From Streptomyces sp. MMG1121 (GTDB lineage Bacteria > Actinomycetota > Actinomycetes > Streptomycetales > Streptomycetaceae): DNA of 64,000 bases. Position 1 is the first letter of the stretch, and each line of letters opens with the position of its first letter. The DNA is taken from contig NZ_LGDV01000118.1 of the NCBI RefSeq assembly GCF_001280015.1, forward strand, positions 186,001 to 250,000, written 5' to 3'. A program made the position numbers and the translations under genes. Of this stretch, positions 8,771-17,583 are shown piece by piece. The notes under the pieces were generated by a model. It saw only the letters and a program-made list of their open reading frames with translations. It was not told the origin of the DNA and ran no database searches.

Positions 8771-10165
8771 ATGAACGGCGTGGCAGCCGCGGACAAGGCG
8801 AGTGGTCGTGGCGGCGGTGCGGGTCGTGTGGGCGGCGCCGTCCGTTCCGTCGGGCGTGCCCTGCACTTTCCCGTGACCGGGGCCGCGCGCGGCATCCGGA
8901 AGGCCACGCACGCCCATGGCGCGGGCGAGTCGGGACTGGGCAAACTGATCGAGCTGCACGCCGTGAACGGCGCCGGCGACGTCATGGTCACCGTGGCGCT
9001 CGCCTCCACCGTGTTCTTCTCCGTGCCCACCGACGAGGCGCGCGGGCGCGTCGCGCTGTACCTCGCCATCACGATGGCGCCCTTCACGGTTCTCGCCCCG
9101 GTCATTGGGCCCCTTCTCGACCGGCTGCCGCACGGGCGGCGCGCCGCGATGGCCGCGGCCATGCTGGCCCGTGCCCTGCTCGCGCTGATCATCTCGGGCG
9201 CCGTGGCGAGCGGCAGCCTGGAGCTGTACCCCGCCGCGCTGGGCGTGCTGGTCGCCTCCAAGGCGTACGGGGTGGTCCGCAGTGCCGTCGTGCCCCGGCT
9301 GCTGCCGCCCGGGTTCTCGCTCGTGAAGGCCAACTCGCGGGTCACCCTGGCCGGCCTGCTGGCCACCGGCGCCGCCGCGCCGCTCGCGGCCGGGCTGCAC
9401 AAGGTCGGTGACCCCTGGCCGCTCTACGGCGCCTTCGTGATCTTCGTCGCGGGAACGTTCCTGTCGTTCACCCTGCCGCCCAAGGTCGACTCGGCCAAGG
9501 GCGAGGCCGTGGCGCTGCTCGCGGCCAGGGACGGCGGCCCGGGCCCGAAGGAGCAGGCCAGGCGGCCGGGGCTGCGGAGCGTGGGGCCCGCCGTCACGTA
9601 CGCGCTCGGTGCCAACGCCGCCCTGCGCTGTCTGTCCGGCTTCCTGATCTTCTTCCTCGCCTTCCTGCTCCGCGAGCACCCGCTGACCGGGGAGAGCGCG
9701 GCGGTCTCGCTGGGGATAGTCGGGGTCGCCGCCGGCGCGGGCAACGCCCTCGGTACGGCCGTGGGGTCCTGGCTGAGATCGCGCGCCCCGGAGATCATCA
9801 TCGTGACCGTCGTCGCCGTGGTGCTCGGTACGGCGGTCGTCGCCGCCGTCCTCTTCGGCGCGTTCCTGGTGGCCTGCCTCGCCGCGGTCGCCGGATTCGC
9901 CCAGGCGCTGGCCAAGCTGGCCCTGGACGCGCTGATCCAGCGGGACGTGCCGGAACAGGTGCGCACCTCGGCGTTCGCCCGCTCGGAGACCCTGCTCCAG
10001 ATGGCCTGGGTGTTCGGCGGAGCGGTCGGCATCGTGATGCCGCTCAACGGCACGGTCGGGCTCCTCGTCGGCGCCGCGTTCGTCGCCGTCGGCTGGCTCA
10101 CCACCCTGAAGGGGCTGCTCGCCACGGCCCGGCACGGCGGCCGGCCCCGGACCCGCGTGGCGTGA
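8771..10165 (+). CDS. MFS transporter
   Basis: A 464-residue membrane protein with about 12 hydrophobic helices. A ~65-residue basic and Gly-rich cytosolic N-terminus comes before the first helix. The loop after helix 2-3 shows DRLPHGRRAAM, a variant of the MFS motif A. The central loop holds KEQARRPG. The domain looks like the drug-exporter type without clear substrate marks. An ATG is used here, but a GTG nine bases later is equally possible because no clear ribosome site precedes either. Downstream lies the DUF2771-mqnB-mqnD group on the same strand, after a 118-base gap. Confidence 0.85.
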   Translation: MNGVAAADKASGRGGGAGRVGGAVRSVGRALHFPVTGAARGIRKATHAHGAGESGLGKLIELHAVNGAGDVMVTVALASTVFFSVPTDEARGRVALYLAITMAPFTVLAPVIGPLLDRLPHGRRAAMAAAMLARALLALIISGAVASGSLELYPAALGVLVASKAYGVVRSAVVPRLLPPGFSLVKANSRVTLAGLLATGAAAPLAAGLHKVGDPWPLYGAFVIFVAGTFLSFTLPPKVDSAKGEAVALLAARDGGPGPKEQARRPGLRSVGPAVTYALGANAALRCLSGFLIFFLAFLLREHPLTGESAAVSLGIVGVAAGAGNALGTAVGSWLRSRAPEIIIVTVVAVVLGTAVVAAVLFGAFLVACLAAVAGFAQALAKLALDALIQRDVPEQVRTSAFARSETLLQMAWVFGGAVGIVMPLNGTVGLLVGAAFVAVGWLTTLKGLLATARHGGRPRTRVA

Positions 10166-10283
10166 CGAGGTGGCGTAACGAATGGGACACGGTCCGCCGC
10201 TCGCGGGCGCACCTGGCGTAACGAACCGGGCACGCCGCACCCCACGTGGCCGGACGGCTCCGGGCGCCCGATAGCCTTCGGCC

Positions 10284-10763
10284 ATGACCACGCTGCAATC
10301 CGCTGTGCGACGCCGCCGCGCCGTCGCCGCCGCCGGCGCCGTTTCCGCCGGACTGCTTCTGCTGTCGGCCTGTGACAAGCCGACGCCCGTCGCAACGATC
10401 ACTGTCGGGCGGAGCTCGGTCAACTCCGAGGCTCTCTGCTACAACGACGGCAACACGCTGGACGCCAAGTCGCTGACGAAGTGCGCCAAGAAGGTGAACG
10501 ACGTCAAGTCGATCACCGTGGACACGGACGACACCGTCCGCTTCGGCGTCGACCCGAAGATCGCGGACGCCGGCTGGGTCATCCTGGTGAACGGCCGCCA
10601 GTTCACCGACTCCAGCAAGAAGACGTACCGCACCATCCCGGGCAGCGCGTTCTTCAACGCCCAGTACGGCACCCAGGGCGACACCAACACGGTCTCCATC
10701 CAGACGGGCAGCAGCAGCCCGGGCAAGGGCCTGTGGTCCTTCAAGCTGAAGAAGGCCTCCTGA
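10284..10763 (+). CDS. DUF2771 lipoprotein
   Basis: A 159-residue protein with an Arg-rich N-terminus, a hydrophobic core and a lipobox LLSAC with Cys30, so it is very likely exported and lipid-anchored. The mature part matches the actinobacterial DUF2771 family: a small beta-rich domain with two Cys (CYNDG, KCAKK) and the block GWVILVNGRQF. The role is unknown. Its 3' end meets or overlaps the start of mqnB, so the two are probably co-transcribed and translationally coupled. Confidence 0.8.
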   Translation: MTTLQSAVRRRRAVAAAGAVSAGLLLLSACDKPTPVATITVGRSSVNSEALCYNDGNTLDAKSLTKCAKKVNDVKSITVDTDDTVRFGVDPKIADAGWVILVNGRQFTDSSKKTYRTIPGSAFFNAQYGTQGDTNTVSIQTGSSSPGKGLWSFKLKKAS

Positions 10764-11482
10764 CCACGTCTTACGCACGCGTCCTCGTAGCCACCGCGGT
10801 TCCCGCCGAACGGGACGCGGTGGCGCGGGCGTTCGCCCCGCCGGTGGAGCACGTCGGCCTGCCCGGCGCGGCTCTGACGCGTACGGCCGACGCCTGGGAC
10901 CTGCTCGCCGCCGGGGTCGGCCCGGCCCGCGCCGGCGCCTGTGTCGCGTCCGCGCTGACCGCCGCCGCCCTCGCCGGGACCCCGTACGACCTGGTCGTCT
11001 CGGCCGGGATCGGCGGCGGCTTCCAGCCCGGGGCACCCGTCGGCTCGCTCGTCGTCGCCGACCGGATCACCGTCGCCGACCTCGGTGCCGAGACCGCGGA
11101 CGGCTTCCTCCCGGTCACCGAACTCGGCTTCGGAACCGTCACCCACCGCACGCCGGAATCACTCGTGCGGGTCGCCACCGAGGCCACCGGCGCCCGCACC
11201 GGCACGATCCTCACCGTCTCCACGGTCACCGGCACCGCCGCCCGCGCCACCGAGCTGCGCACCCGGCACCCCGGCGCGCTCGCCGAGGGCATGGAGGGCT
11301 TCGGGGTGGCGGAGGCGGCCTACGCGCACGGGACGGCCGTACTGGAGATCCGCGCGATCTCCAACCCGGTCGGCCCGCGCGACCGCGCCGCGTGGCGCAT
11401 CGGCGACGCCCTCACCGCCCTCACCGAGGCGTTCGGGAAGCTCGCCCCCGTACTGGAGAGTTGGCAGACACATGAGCAGTGA
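10733..11482 (+). CDS. mqnB: Futalosine hydrolase
   Basis: MqnB removes hypoxanthine from futalosine to give dehypoxanthine futalosine in the alternative (futalosine) route to menaquinone. The protein shows the nucleoside-phosphorylase-like fold: RVLVATAV at the start, VVSAGIGGGF in the middle, and GMEGFGVAEAA with the base-binding Glu near the end. Homology begins at about codon 10760, which is a CTG overlapping the DUF2771 stop. The nearest standard start is the GTG at 10733, used here, inside the upstream gene. The 3' end overlaps mqnD by 11 bases. It is about 240 residues long. Confidence 0.85.
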   Translation: MVLQAEEGLLTTSYARVLVATAVPAERDAVARAFAPPVEHVGLPGAALTRTADAWDLLAAGVGPARAGACVASALTAAALAGTPYDLVVSAGIGGGFQPGAPVGSLVVADRITVADLGAETADGFLPVTELGFGTVTHRTPESLVRVATEATGARTGTILTVSTVTGTAARATELRTRHPGALAEGMEGFGVAEAAYAHGTAVLEIRAISNPVGPRDRAAWRIGDALTALTEAFGKLAPVLESWQTHEQ

Positions 11483-12362
11483 GCAGCAGCACGCGCTGAA
11501 GATCGCGTACTCCCCCTGTCCGAACGACACCTTCGTCTTCGACGCCCTCGCCCACGGCCGCGTCCCCGGCGCCCCCGCGCTGGACGTGACGTTCGCCGAC
11601 ATCGACATCACCAACGGCATGGCCGAGCGCGGTGAGTTCGACGTGCTGAAGGTGTCGTACGCCGTCCTGCCGTACGTCCTCGACGAGTACGCCCTGCTGC
11701 CGTGCGGCGGCGCGCTGGGGCGGGGGTGCGGACCGCTGGTGCTCACGCGGGAGCCCGGCGCTGGGGGCACCTCCCACGCTTTCGGCAGTGGGGGACTGGC
11801 GGGCCGTACGGTCGCCGTGCCCAGCGAGAAGTCGACCGCCTATCTGCTGTTCCGGCTGTGGGCCGCGGACACGCTGTCCGACGGCGGTGTCGGCGAGATC
11901 GTCGTCATGCCGTTCCACGAGATCATGCCGGCCGTGCGGGACGGCAAGGTGGACGCCGGACTGGTCATCCACGAGGCGCGCTTCACGTACCAGAACTACG
12001 GGCTGCACAAGCTCGCCGACATGGGCGAGCACTGGGAGCACACCACCGGGCTGCCGATCCCGCTGGGCGCGATCATCGCCAAGCGCTCGCTGGGGGCGCC
12101 GGCGCTGACGGGACTCGCGGACGCCGTCCGCGCCTCCGTACGGGCCGCCTGGGACGAGCCCGAGGTGTCCCGGCCGTACGTCATGGCGCACGCCCAGGAG
12201 ATGGACCCGGCCGTCGCGGACCAGCACATCGGGCTGTACGTCAACGAGTTCACCGCCGACCTCGGCGAGGACGGCTACGCGGCGATCCGCGGGCTGCTCA
12301 CGCGCGCGGCGGCCGAGGGGCTCGTCCCGCCCCTCGGCCGCGATGCGCTCGTCTTTCCCTGA
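11472..12362 (+). CDS. mqnD: 1,4-dihydroxy-6-naphthoate synthase
   Basis: MqnD turns cyclic dehypoxanthine futalosine into 1,4-dihydroxy-6-naphthoate, late in the futalosine menaquinone pathway. The 296-residue protein has the periplasmic-binding-protein-like fold of the family: IAYSPCPNDTFVF at the N-terminus, TVAVPSEKSTAY and HEARFTYQNYGL later. It is translationally coupled to mqnB. Odd point: residues ~97-108 (GAGGTSHAFGSGG) come from a palindromic repeat inserted in frame between two conserved blocks. Confidence 0.92.
   Translation: MSSEQQHALKIAYSPCPNDTFVFDALAHGRVPGAPALDVTFADIDITNGMAERGEFDVLKVSYAVLPYVLDEYALLPCGGALGRGCGPLVLTREPGAGGTSHAFGSGGLAGRTVAVPSEKSTAYLLFRLWAADTLSDGGVGEIVVMPFHEIMPAVRDGKVDAGLVIHEARFTYQNYGLHKLADMGEHWEHTTGLPIPLGAIIAKRSLGAPALTGLADAVRASVRAAWDEPEVSRPYVMAHAQEMDPAVADQHIGLYVNEFTADLGEDGYAAIRGLLTRAAAEGLVPPLGRDALVFP
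11762..11795. repeat. Palindromic intragenic repeat inside mqnD
   Basis: A 34-base element of the type TGGGGGCACCTCCCAC, then a loop, then GTGGGGGA. The stem is CCCAC at 11773-11777 with GTGGG at 11788-11792 around GCTTTCGGCA. From memory, similar GGGGGCACCTCCC elements are dispersed in Streptomyces genomes and often lie within genes. It is in frame here. Confidence 0.55.
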
Positions 12363-12369
12363 CGCGCGT

Positions 12370-12753
12370 CTAGACGTCCAGCTGGTCGGCGACCGCGCGG
12401 AGCAGGCCGGCGATCTTCTTGCCCGAGGTCTTCTCCGGGTAGCGGCCCTTCTCGAGCATCGGGGTGATGTTCTCGAGAAGGGTCGTCAGGTCCTGCACGA
12501 TCGAGGCCAGCTCGTCCGGCTTCTTGCGCTGGGCGGCGGCGACCGACGGCGTCGGATCGAGCACGGTCACCGAAAGAGCCTGGTCACCGCGCTGACCGGC
12601 GACGACGCCGAACTCCACGCGCTGTCCCGGCTTGAGCGCTTCGACTCCGGCGGGGAGAACCGAGGAATGGACGAAGACGTCACCGCCGTCGTCGCGGGAG
12701 AGAAAGCCGAAGCCCTTCTCGCTGTTGAACCACTTGACCTTGCCGGTAGGCAC
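12370..12753 (-). CDS. Cold-shock domain protein with C-terminal extension
   Basis: A 127-residue protein. Residues 1-65 are a cold-shock domain with both RNA-binding motifs, [11 protein letters not shown] and DVFVHSSV. Residues 66-127 form a helical extension unlike the usual 67-residue Csp: Lys-rich, then [15 protein letters not shown] and [11 protein letters not shown]. The family binds single-stranded RNA and DNA and acts as an RNA chaperone. The GTG start at 12753 has GAGGA about five bases upstream. It converges with mqnD, only seven bases away. Confidence 0.9.
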   Translation of the reverse strand: MPTGKVKWFNSEKGFGFLSRDDGGDVFVHSSVLPAGVEALKPGQRVEFGVVAGQRGDQALSVTVLDPTPSVAAAQRKKPDELASIVQDLTTLLENITPMLEKGRYPEKTSGKKIAGLLRAVADQLDV

Positions 12754-12928
12754 GTCTGTCCTCGTCCTCGTATCTCGTCGTGGAACTACTTCGGAAACGG
12801 CTCTTGATAGCAGTGGAGCGGGTCGACCGTGACCCGCTGCTACCTAGCGCTACCAAGGCTAATGGTCTTCGAGCGGGTGACAAGACGTCCCCCGGTTGTT
12901 CACCGTGGCTGGGAACTACCCTGGTCCG

Positions 12929-13186
12929 GTGCGTGACAAAACCCAAACGAATTCCGCCGGGCCCGGTGACCGACTGATCCGCGCCGGTGTCGTCGTCTTC
13001 TTCATCGGGGCCCTGGCCACCCTCGTCACGGTGACCCCGCTGTTCCTCGGCGCCACACCGTTTCCGACGTACATGTATCTGCTGAGCATGCTCATGGGCG
13101 TCGGTTTCCTGCTCGCGGGCGCCGGTGTGCTGCGGTCGGTGACGGCCGGCCGGCGTCAGGCGCGGGCGGCCGCCGCCGAGCGATAG
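12929..13186 (+). CDS. Small two-helix membrane protein
   Basis: An 85-residue protein with two hydrophobic segments (about residues 17-38 and 48-66) and a basic C-terminal tail (GRRQARAAAAER). I chose the GTG at 12929; an upstream TTG would add eleven residues. No domain is recognised. The gene is divergent from the cold-shock gene and its 3' end overlaps the HAD gene on the other strand by 31 bases. Confidence 0.65.
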   Translation: MRDKTQTNSAGPGDRLIRAGVVVFFIGALATLVTVTPLFLGATPFPTYMYLLSMLMGVGFLLAGAGVLRSVTAGRRQARAAAAER

Positions 13187-13788
13187 CCGTCCAGCCAGCC
13201 CGGGAACGCGGACAGGTCGTCCAGTACGACGTCCGCTCCGGCGGCGCGCAGTTCGTCGGCCGAGCAGGGGCCGGTGGCGACGGCGACGGACAGCGCGTCC
13301 GCCGTCCGGGCCCCGCGGACGTCCCCGAGGTGGTCACCGACGTACACGGCGGCGCCGTACTCGCGCAGCGCCTGCGCCTTCTGCTCGGCCCACAGGTCGC
13401 CCACGACCACGTCGGGCTCGATGCCGAGGTGCGCCAGGTGCAGCTTGGCGTTCGGCTCGTACTTCGCCGTGACGACCATGGTCCGCCCGCCGGCGGCCCG
13501 CACCGCCTCGATCGCCTCCTGGGCGCCGGCCATGGCGGGGGTCGCGGCGATGGCTATGGACGGGTACATCTCCCGGTACAGGTCGGCCGTCGCCGGCACC
13601 TGCTCGGCCGGGAACCAGTTGATCAGCTCCTCGGCGAGCGGCGGCCCGAGCCGGGTCACCGCCAGATCGGCGTCGATGTACGTCCCGGTCCGCTCCGCCA
13701 GCGCCAGGTAGCACGCACGGATGCCCGGCCGGGAGTCGATGAGGGTCATGTCGAGGTCGAAGCCGACGGTGAGAGTCATGTCCGACAT
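13156..13788 (-). CDS. HAD-family phosphatase
   Basis: A 210-residue soluble hydrolase. The catalytic motif I is GFDLDMTLIDS with the nucleophile Asp in DxD. Motif II is MVVTAK. Motif III/IV is YVGDHLGDVRGA. The cap region lies between residues ~20 and 90. The size and motifs fit the phosphoglycolate-phosphatase/beta-phosphoglucomutase subgroup, but the natural substrate cannot be told. The start is preceded by another ATG-rich stretch (MSDMTLT); either Met could be used. It overlaps the small membrane protein gene tail to tail. Confidence 0.85.
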   Translation of the reverse strand: MSDMTLTVGFDLDMTLIDSRPGIRACYLALAERTGTYIDADLAVTRLGPPLAEELINWFPAEQVPATADLYREMYPSIAIAATPAMAGAQEAIEAVRAAGGRTMVVTAKYEPNAKLHLAHLGIEPDVVVGDLWAEQKAQALREYGAAVYVGDHLGDVRGARTADALSVAVATGPCSADELRAAGADVVLDDLSAFPGWLDGYRSAAAARA

Positions 13789-13843
13789 TGTGCCGGTTGC
13801 CTCCGGCGGGGGGTGGGGGACGGGTTGGCGCCCCCTGCCCCGC

Positions 13844-14872
13844 TCACTTCCTCCGCTGCGACCGCCACACCAGATAGAGCGCCGACGTCACCGCCGCCCC
13901 CCGGACCACCCACGGCCACGTCCCGGCGACCGCGTCGTTCATGTGGCCCTGGGCGATCGGCTCCCCCCAGCGCCCGTCGTTGCGTCCCCACAGCCACACC
14001 AGCCCGGCCGCGACCGCCGTGCCGGGCAGGATCATCACGGCCGTCCTGGTCTCCGCCGCCGTCAGCCGCCGGGAGCCGTAGGCGATCACCCAGCCGAGGA
14101 GCAGCGCGAACCAGTTCCCGAGCACCGCGCCGGCGATCAGTGCGGCGGCGGCCAGCAGCAGGAGGGGGTTGGTCCAGCCGACGGCGGGGCGCAGGGCGAG
14201 CAGACGACGGCGCGGGGCGGCGGCGGCCTCCGGTGCCTCCTCCGCCTCCTTGGGCACGTCCGCCGCCTCTGCCCGCGCCGCCTCCCGCGTCTCCTTCTCG
14301 GTCTCCCTGGGCGGTCGCCGCAGCAGTTCCGGGATCTCCACACCGCCGACGAAACCCGGCACCGCGTCGCTCTCGGTGCCGCCGAAGGGGGTGCCGCCGA
14401 CCCGCCACCAGTCGGGCCGGGTCGCGCTGTCCCCGAGTTCGTGCGCGGCCGCGAGGTGCGGCGGGGACGGTACGTCGCGCGGGGCGGCAGGCTGCCCGGG
14501 CTCGGCGGGGCGCGGGCGCGGTACGACCCTGCGCAGGCCCTTCGGACGATCACCGCTCTCCGCCGGCCTCGGCTTCCGCTCGCGCGACGCCGGCTGTGCG
14601 GGCCCGGCGGTGGTGGGCGGCTGGGGGGCGCGGCCAGTGCCGGAGGTGCCGCCCGCGGCCTGGACCACCTCGTCCGGGGTGCCGATCCGCTCCAGGATGC
14701 GGCGGACGGCGGCGGGACTGTCCACCGTCGTCCTGGCCCGGTGCCGGTCGATCTCGTTACGCAGCTCCGACACGAGCCGCATCCGCGCGGCCGACGGCAG
14801 CTGCCGCTGCTGAGCGATGTCCCCGACACGGCTCAGGTACTCGTAGACGACCTGGTCGCTCTCGATCCCCAA
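13844..14872 (-). CDS. Membrane protein with HAAS-like N-terminal domain
   Basis: A 342-residue protein. Residues 1-75 form a helical domain (DQVVYEYLSRVGDIA, MRLVSELRNEIDR, ILERIGTPDEVV) like the HAAS/DUF1700 helical domain, which often precedes membrane segments. A long Pro/Arg/Glu-rich linker follows, then about four membrane helices in the last 110 residues. The TTG at 14872 is chosen because GGAGGGG lies six bases upstream and the conserved block starts right there. It is divergent from the Helicase_C_3 gene with about 110 bases between. Function is unknown. Confidence 0.75.
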   Translation of the reverse strand: MGIESDQVVYEYLSRVGDIAQQRQLPSAARMRLVSELRNEIDRHRARTTVDSPAAVRRILERIGTPDEVVQAAGGTSGTGRAPQPPTTAGPAQPASRERKPRPAESGDRPKGLRRVVPRPRPAEPGQPAAPRDVPSPPHLAAAHELGDSATRPDWWRVGGTPFGGTESDAVPGFVGGVEIPELLRRPPRETEKETREAARAEAADVPKEAEEAPEAAAAPRRRLLALRPAVGWTNPLLLLAAAALIAGAVLGNWFALLLGWVIAYGSRRLTAAETRTAVMILPGTAVAAGLVWLWGRNDGRWGEPIAQGHMNDAVAGTWPWVVRGAAVTSALYLVWRSQRRK

Positions 14873-14969
14873 CGGAAACCCCTCCGGGGCGACGGCGATG
14901 AAACCCCGTGAGGACGGTACCGCTTGCCCGCCCTCCCCCGGCTCACTCGGCTGGAACGTACGCAACCGC

Positions 14970-14975
14970 TAACGT
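14970..14975 (+). promoter_or_regulatory. Candidate -10 box for a leaderless transcript
   Basis: TAACGT sits 7 bases before the ATG at 14983, so a transcript would begin at or very near the start codon. There is no Shine-Dalgarno sequence before this ATG, which agrees with leaderless translation. A good -35 box is not visible. Confidence 0.35.
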
Positions 14976-14982
14976 GGGTCAG

Positions 14983-17529
14983 ATGAGCCAAGCGGCCCAA
15001 CCAGCTCCCCGTTCCCTCGCGGAAGCGCTGCGCGCCAGGGACGACGCCTCCCTGTCCGCGCTCCTGCGCAGCCGGCCCGACCTCATCACGCCCGTCCCGA
15101 CCGACCTCACCCAGCTGGCCACCCGGGCCGGGACCCGCGCCTCGGTGCTGCGCGCGCTGGAGCGGCTGGACCGGTTCGCCCTCCAGACCGCGGAAGCGCT
15201 GGCCGTGGCCCCGGACCCGGCGCCGTACGACACGCTGCTCGGGCTGATGGCGGGCGACGCGCAGGACGAGGCCGTCACCGCCGCGCTGCCGCGTGCCCTC
15301 GCGACCCTGCGCGAACAGGCGCTGGTGTGGGGCGACGACCAGCGGCTGCGTCTGGTGCGCACCGCCCGCGAACTCCTCGCGCCCACCCCGCAGCACCCCT
15401 CGCCGACCGGGCTCGGGCCCACCGTGCAGGAGGCGACCTCGGGCATGTCGCCGGGCCGGATCCAGGAGATCGTGACGACGGCCGGGCTGCCGACGACGCA
15501 CGACGCGGTGTCCGCCGTGGCCGCGCTCACCGCGCTGTTCACCGGCCGGAAGAAGATGGCCAGGCTGCTCGCCGGGGCCCCGGAGGGCGCCCTCGAGGTG
15601 CTGAACCGGCTGGTGTGGGGGCCGCCGTACGGACAGGTCACCCCGGACCCGGCCGCGCATCTGCGCTGGCTGCTCGACCGGGGCCTGCTGCTGCCGACCG
15701 CACCGGGCACGGTCGTCCTGCCCCGCGAGGTGGCCCTGCGGCTGCGCGAGGGCCGCGCCCATCGCGCGCCCGAGCCGCTGCCGCCGGCCGTGGCGCCGGC
15801 CACGACGCACGGTCCGCAGGTGGTGGACGCGACGGCCGCCGGGCAGGCGTACACCGCGCTCGCCACCGTAGAGGAACTGCTGAAGGACTGGGACGAGGGC
15901 GGCCCGGCGGTGCTGCGGGCCGGCGGGCTGAGCGTGCGGGACCTGAAGCGGACCGCCGTCGCCCTGGACGTGTCCGAGCCGGTCGCCGCGTTCTGGGTGG
16001 AGCTGGCGTACGCGGCCGGTCTGATCGCCTCCGACGGCGAGGCCGACGAGCGGTACGCGGCCACGCCCGGCTACGACGAGTGGCTGGAGCGGCCCGCCGC
16101 CGAGCGCTGGAGCCGGCTCGCCGAGGTCTGGCTGGCGGGCACCCGGACACCGGGGCTGGTCGGCGGGCGGGACGCGAAGGACCGTACGCTCTCCGCGCTC
16201 GGCCCGGGCCTGGACCGCTCGGCCGCGTCCGAGGTACGGCACCGGGTGCTGACCCTGCTGTCCTGGCTGCCCGCGGGCACGGCGCCCGACCCCGAGTCGG
16301 TCCTGGCCCGGCTGCGCTGGGAACGGCCCCTGCGCGGTCCTCAGCGGGACGGCGAGGAGGACCTGCGCTCCCGGCTGGCCCGCTGGACCCTGTCGGAGGC
16401 GGAACTGCTGGGGATCACCGGGCGGGGCGTGCTCTCGGCCCAGGGGCGCGCGCTGCTCGGGGCGCCGGCGGCTGCCACCACCCGTCCGGTGGACGACGGG
16501 GCGGGCCCGGGTGCCAAGCTGCCGGTCCATCACCACCAGCCGGCCGCACCCGCCCTCGCGGCCCTCTCCCCCGCCGAGCAGGCGGTGGCGACGGCGGCCG
16601 CCGCCCGGATCCTCGCCCCGCTGCTGCCCGAGCCCCTGGACCACGTGCTGCTCCAGGCCGACCTGACGGCGGTGGCGCCCGGCCCGCTCCAGCGGCCGCT
16701 CGCCGAGACGCTGGGCGTGCTCGCGGACGTCGAGTCCAAGGGCGGCGCGACCGTGTACCGCTTCACTCCGGGCTCGGTCCGCCGCGCGCTGGACGCCGGC
16801 CGCACGGCCGCCGATCTGCACGCCTTCCTCACCGAGCACTCCCGGACCCCGGTCCCGCAGCCGCTGGCGTATCTGATCGACGACGTGGCCCGCAAGCACG
16901 GTCATCTGCGGGTGGGCGCGGCCTCGGCGTATGTGCGCTGCGACGACGACACCCTGCTGAACGAGATCCTGGCCGACAAGCGCGCCGCCGTCCTGCGCCT
17001 GCGCCGCCTCGCGCCGACCGTGCTGGCCGCCCAGTCGGACCCGGCGGCTCTGCTGGAGGGCCTGCGGGCGATGGGCTACGCGCCCGCCGCCGAGTCCGCC
17101 GAGGGTGACGTCCTGATCGCCCGCGCGCACGCCCACCGCACCCCGCCGCGCACCGCCCCCGAGCCCGTGCCGGACGGCCCTCCGCCGCCCGACGCCACGC
17201 TGCTCACGGCCGCGATCCGCGCGATCCGGGCGGGCGACCTGGCCGCGACCACCCCGCGCAAGACCACCGGGTCCGGGGCCTTGTCGGCGGTCGGCGCGCT
17301 GCCCCGCACGTCCTCCGCCGAGACCCTGGCCACGGTGCAGGCCGCCGTCCTGACCGGCGGCTCCCTCTGGATCGGCTACGTCAACGCCGAGGGCGCCGCC
17401 AGCCAGCGCGTCATCGCCCCGGTCCGTGTCGAGGGCGGCTTCGTCACGGCGTACGACCACACGGCGGACGAGGTACGGACGTATCCGCTGCACCGGATCA
17501 CGGGAGTGGCGGAGCTGGCGGAGGACTGA
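14983..17529 (+). CDS. Helicase_C_3/WYL-like protein, partner of XPB
   Basis: An 848-residue protein without Walker motifs. Residues ~550-700 form a Helicase_C_3-type domain (LLQADLTAVAPGPL, YRFTP, SRTPVPQPL, GHLRVG). Its spacing matches the N-terminal domain of the XPB helicase encoded next: Tyr592, Ser620, Pro625 and Gly640 here against Tyr48, Ser76, Pro81 and Gly96 there. The last ~60 residues (LWIGYVNAEG, then VIAPVRVEGG and YDHTADEVRTYPLHRI) look like a WYL ligand-binding module. The N-terminal half is helical with several winged-helix-like stretches. The gene runs 54 bases ahead of XPB on the same strand. I infer an XPB regulator that may sense nucleic acid; the activity is unproven. 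Confidence 0.85.
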   Translation: MSQAAQPAPRSLAEALRARDDASLSALLRSRPDLITPVPTDLTQLATRAGTRASVLRALERLDRFALQTAEALAVAPDPAPYDTLLGLMAGDAQDEAVTAALPRALATLREQALVWGDDQRLRLVRTARELLAPTPQHPSPTGLGPTVQEATSGMSPGRIQEIVTTAGLPTTHDAVSAVAALTALFTGRKKMARLLAGAPEGALEVLNRLVWGPPYGQVTPDPAAHLRWLLDRGLLLPTAPGTVVLPREVALRLREGRAHRAPEPLPPAVAPATTHGPQVVDATAAGQAYTALATVEELLKDWDEGGPAVLRAGGLSVRDLKRTAVALDVSEPVAAFWVELAYAAGLIASDGEADERYAATPGYDEWLERPAAERWSRLAEVWLAGTRTPGLVGGRDAKDRTLSALGPGLDRSAASEVRHRVLTLLSWLPAGTAPDPESVLARLRWERPLRGPQRDGEEDLRSRLARWTLSEAELLGITGRGVLSAQGRALLGAPAAATTRPVDDGAGPGAKLPVHHHQPAAPALAALSPAEQAVATAAAARILAPLLPEPLDHVLLQADLTAVAPGPLQRPLAETLGVLADVESKGGATVYRFTPGSVRRALDAGRTAADLHAFLTEHSRTPVPQPLAYLIDDVARKHGHLRVGAASAYVRCDDDTLLNEILADKRAAVLRLRRLAPTVLAAQSDPAALLEGLRAMGYAPAAESAEGDVLIARAHAHRTPPRTAPEPVPDGPPPPDATLLTAAIRAIRAGDLAATTPRKTTGSGALSAVGALPRTSSAETLATVQAAVLTGGSLWIGYVNAEGAASQRVIAPVRVEGGFVTAYDHTADEVRTYPLHRITGVAELAED

Positions 17530-17583
17530 CCCGGTCGGGCGGCGGATGCGGCACACTGGAGGTTTGGCCGTCATGGAAAGGGT

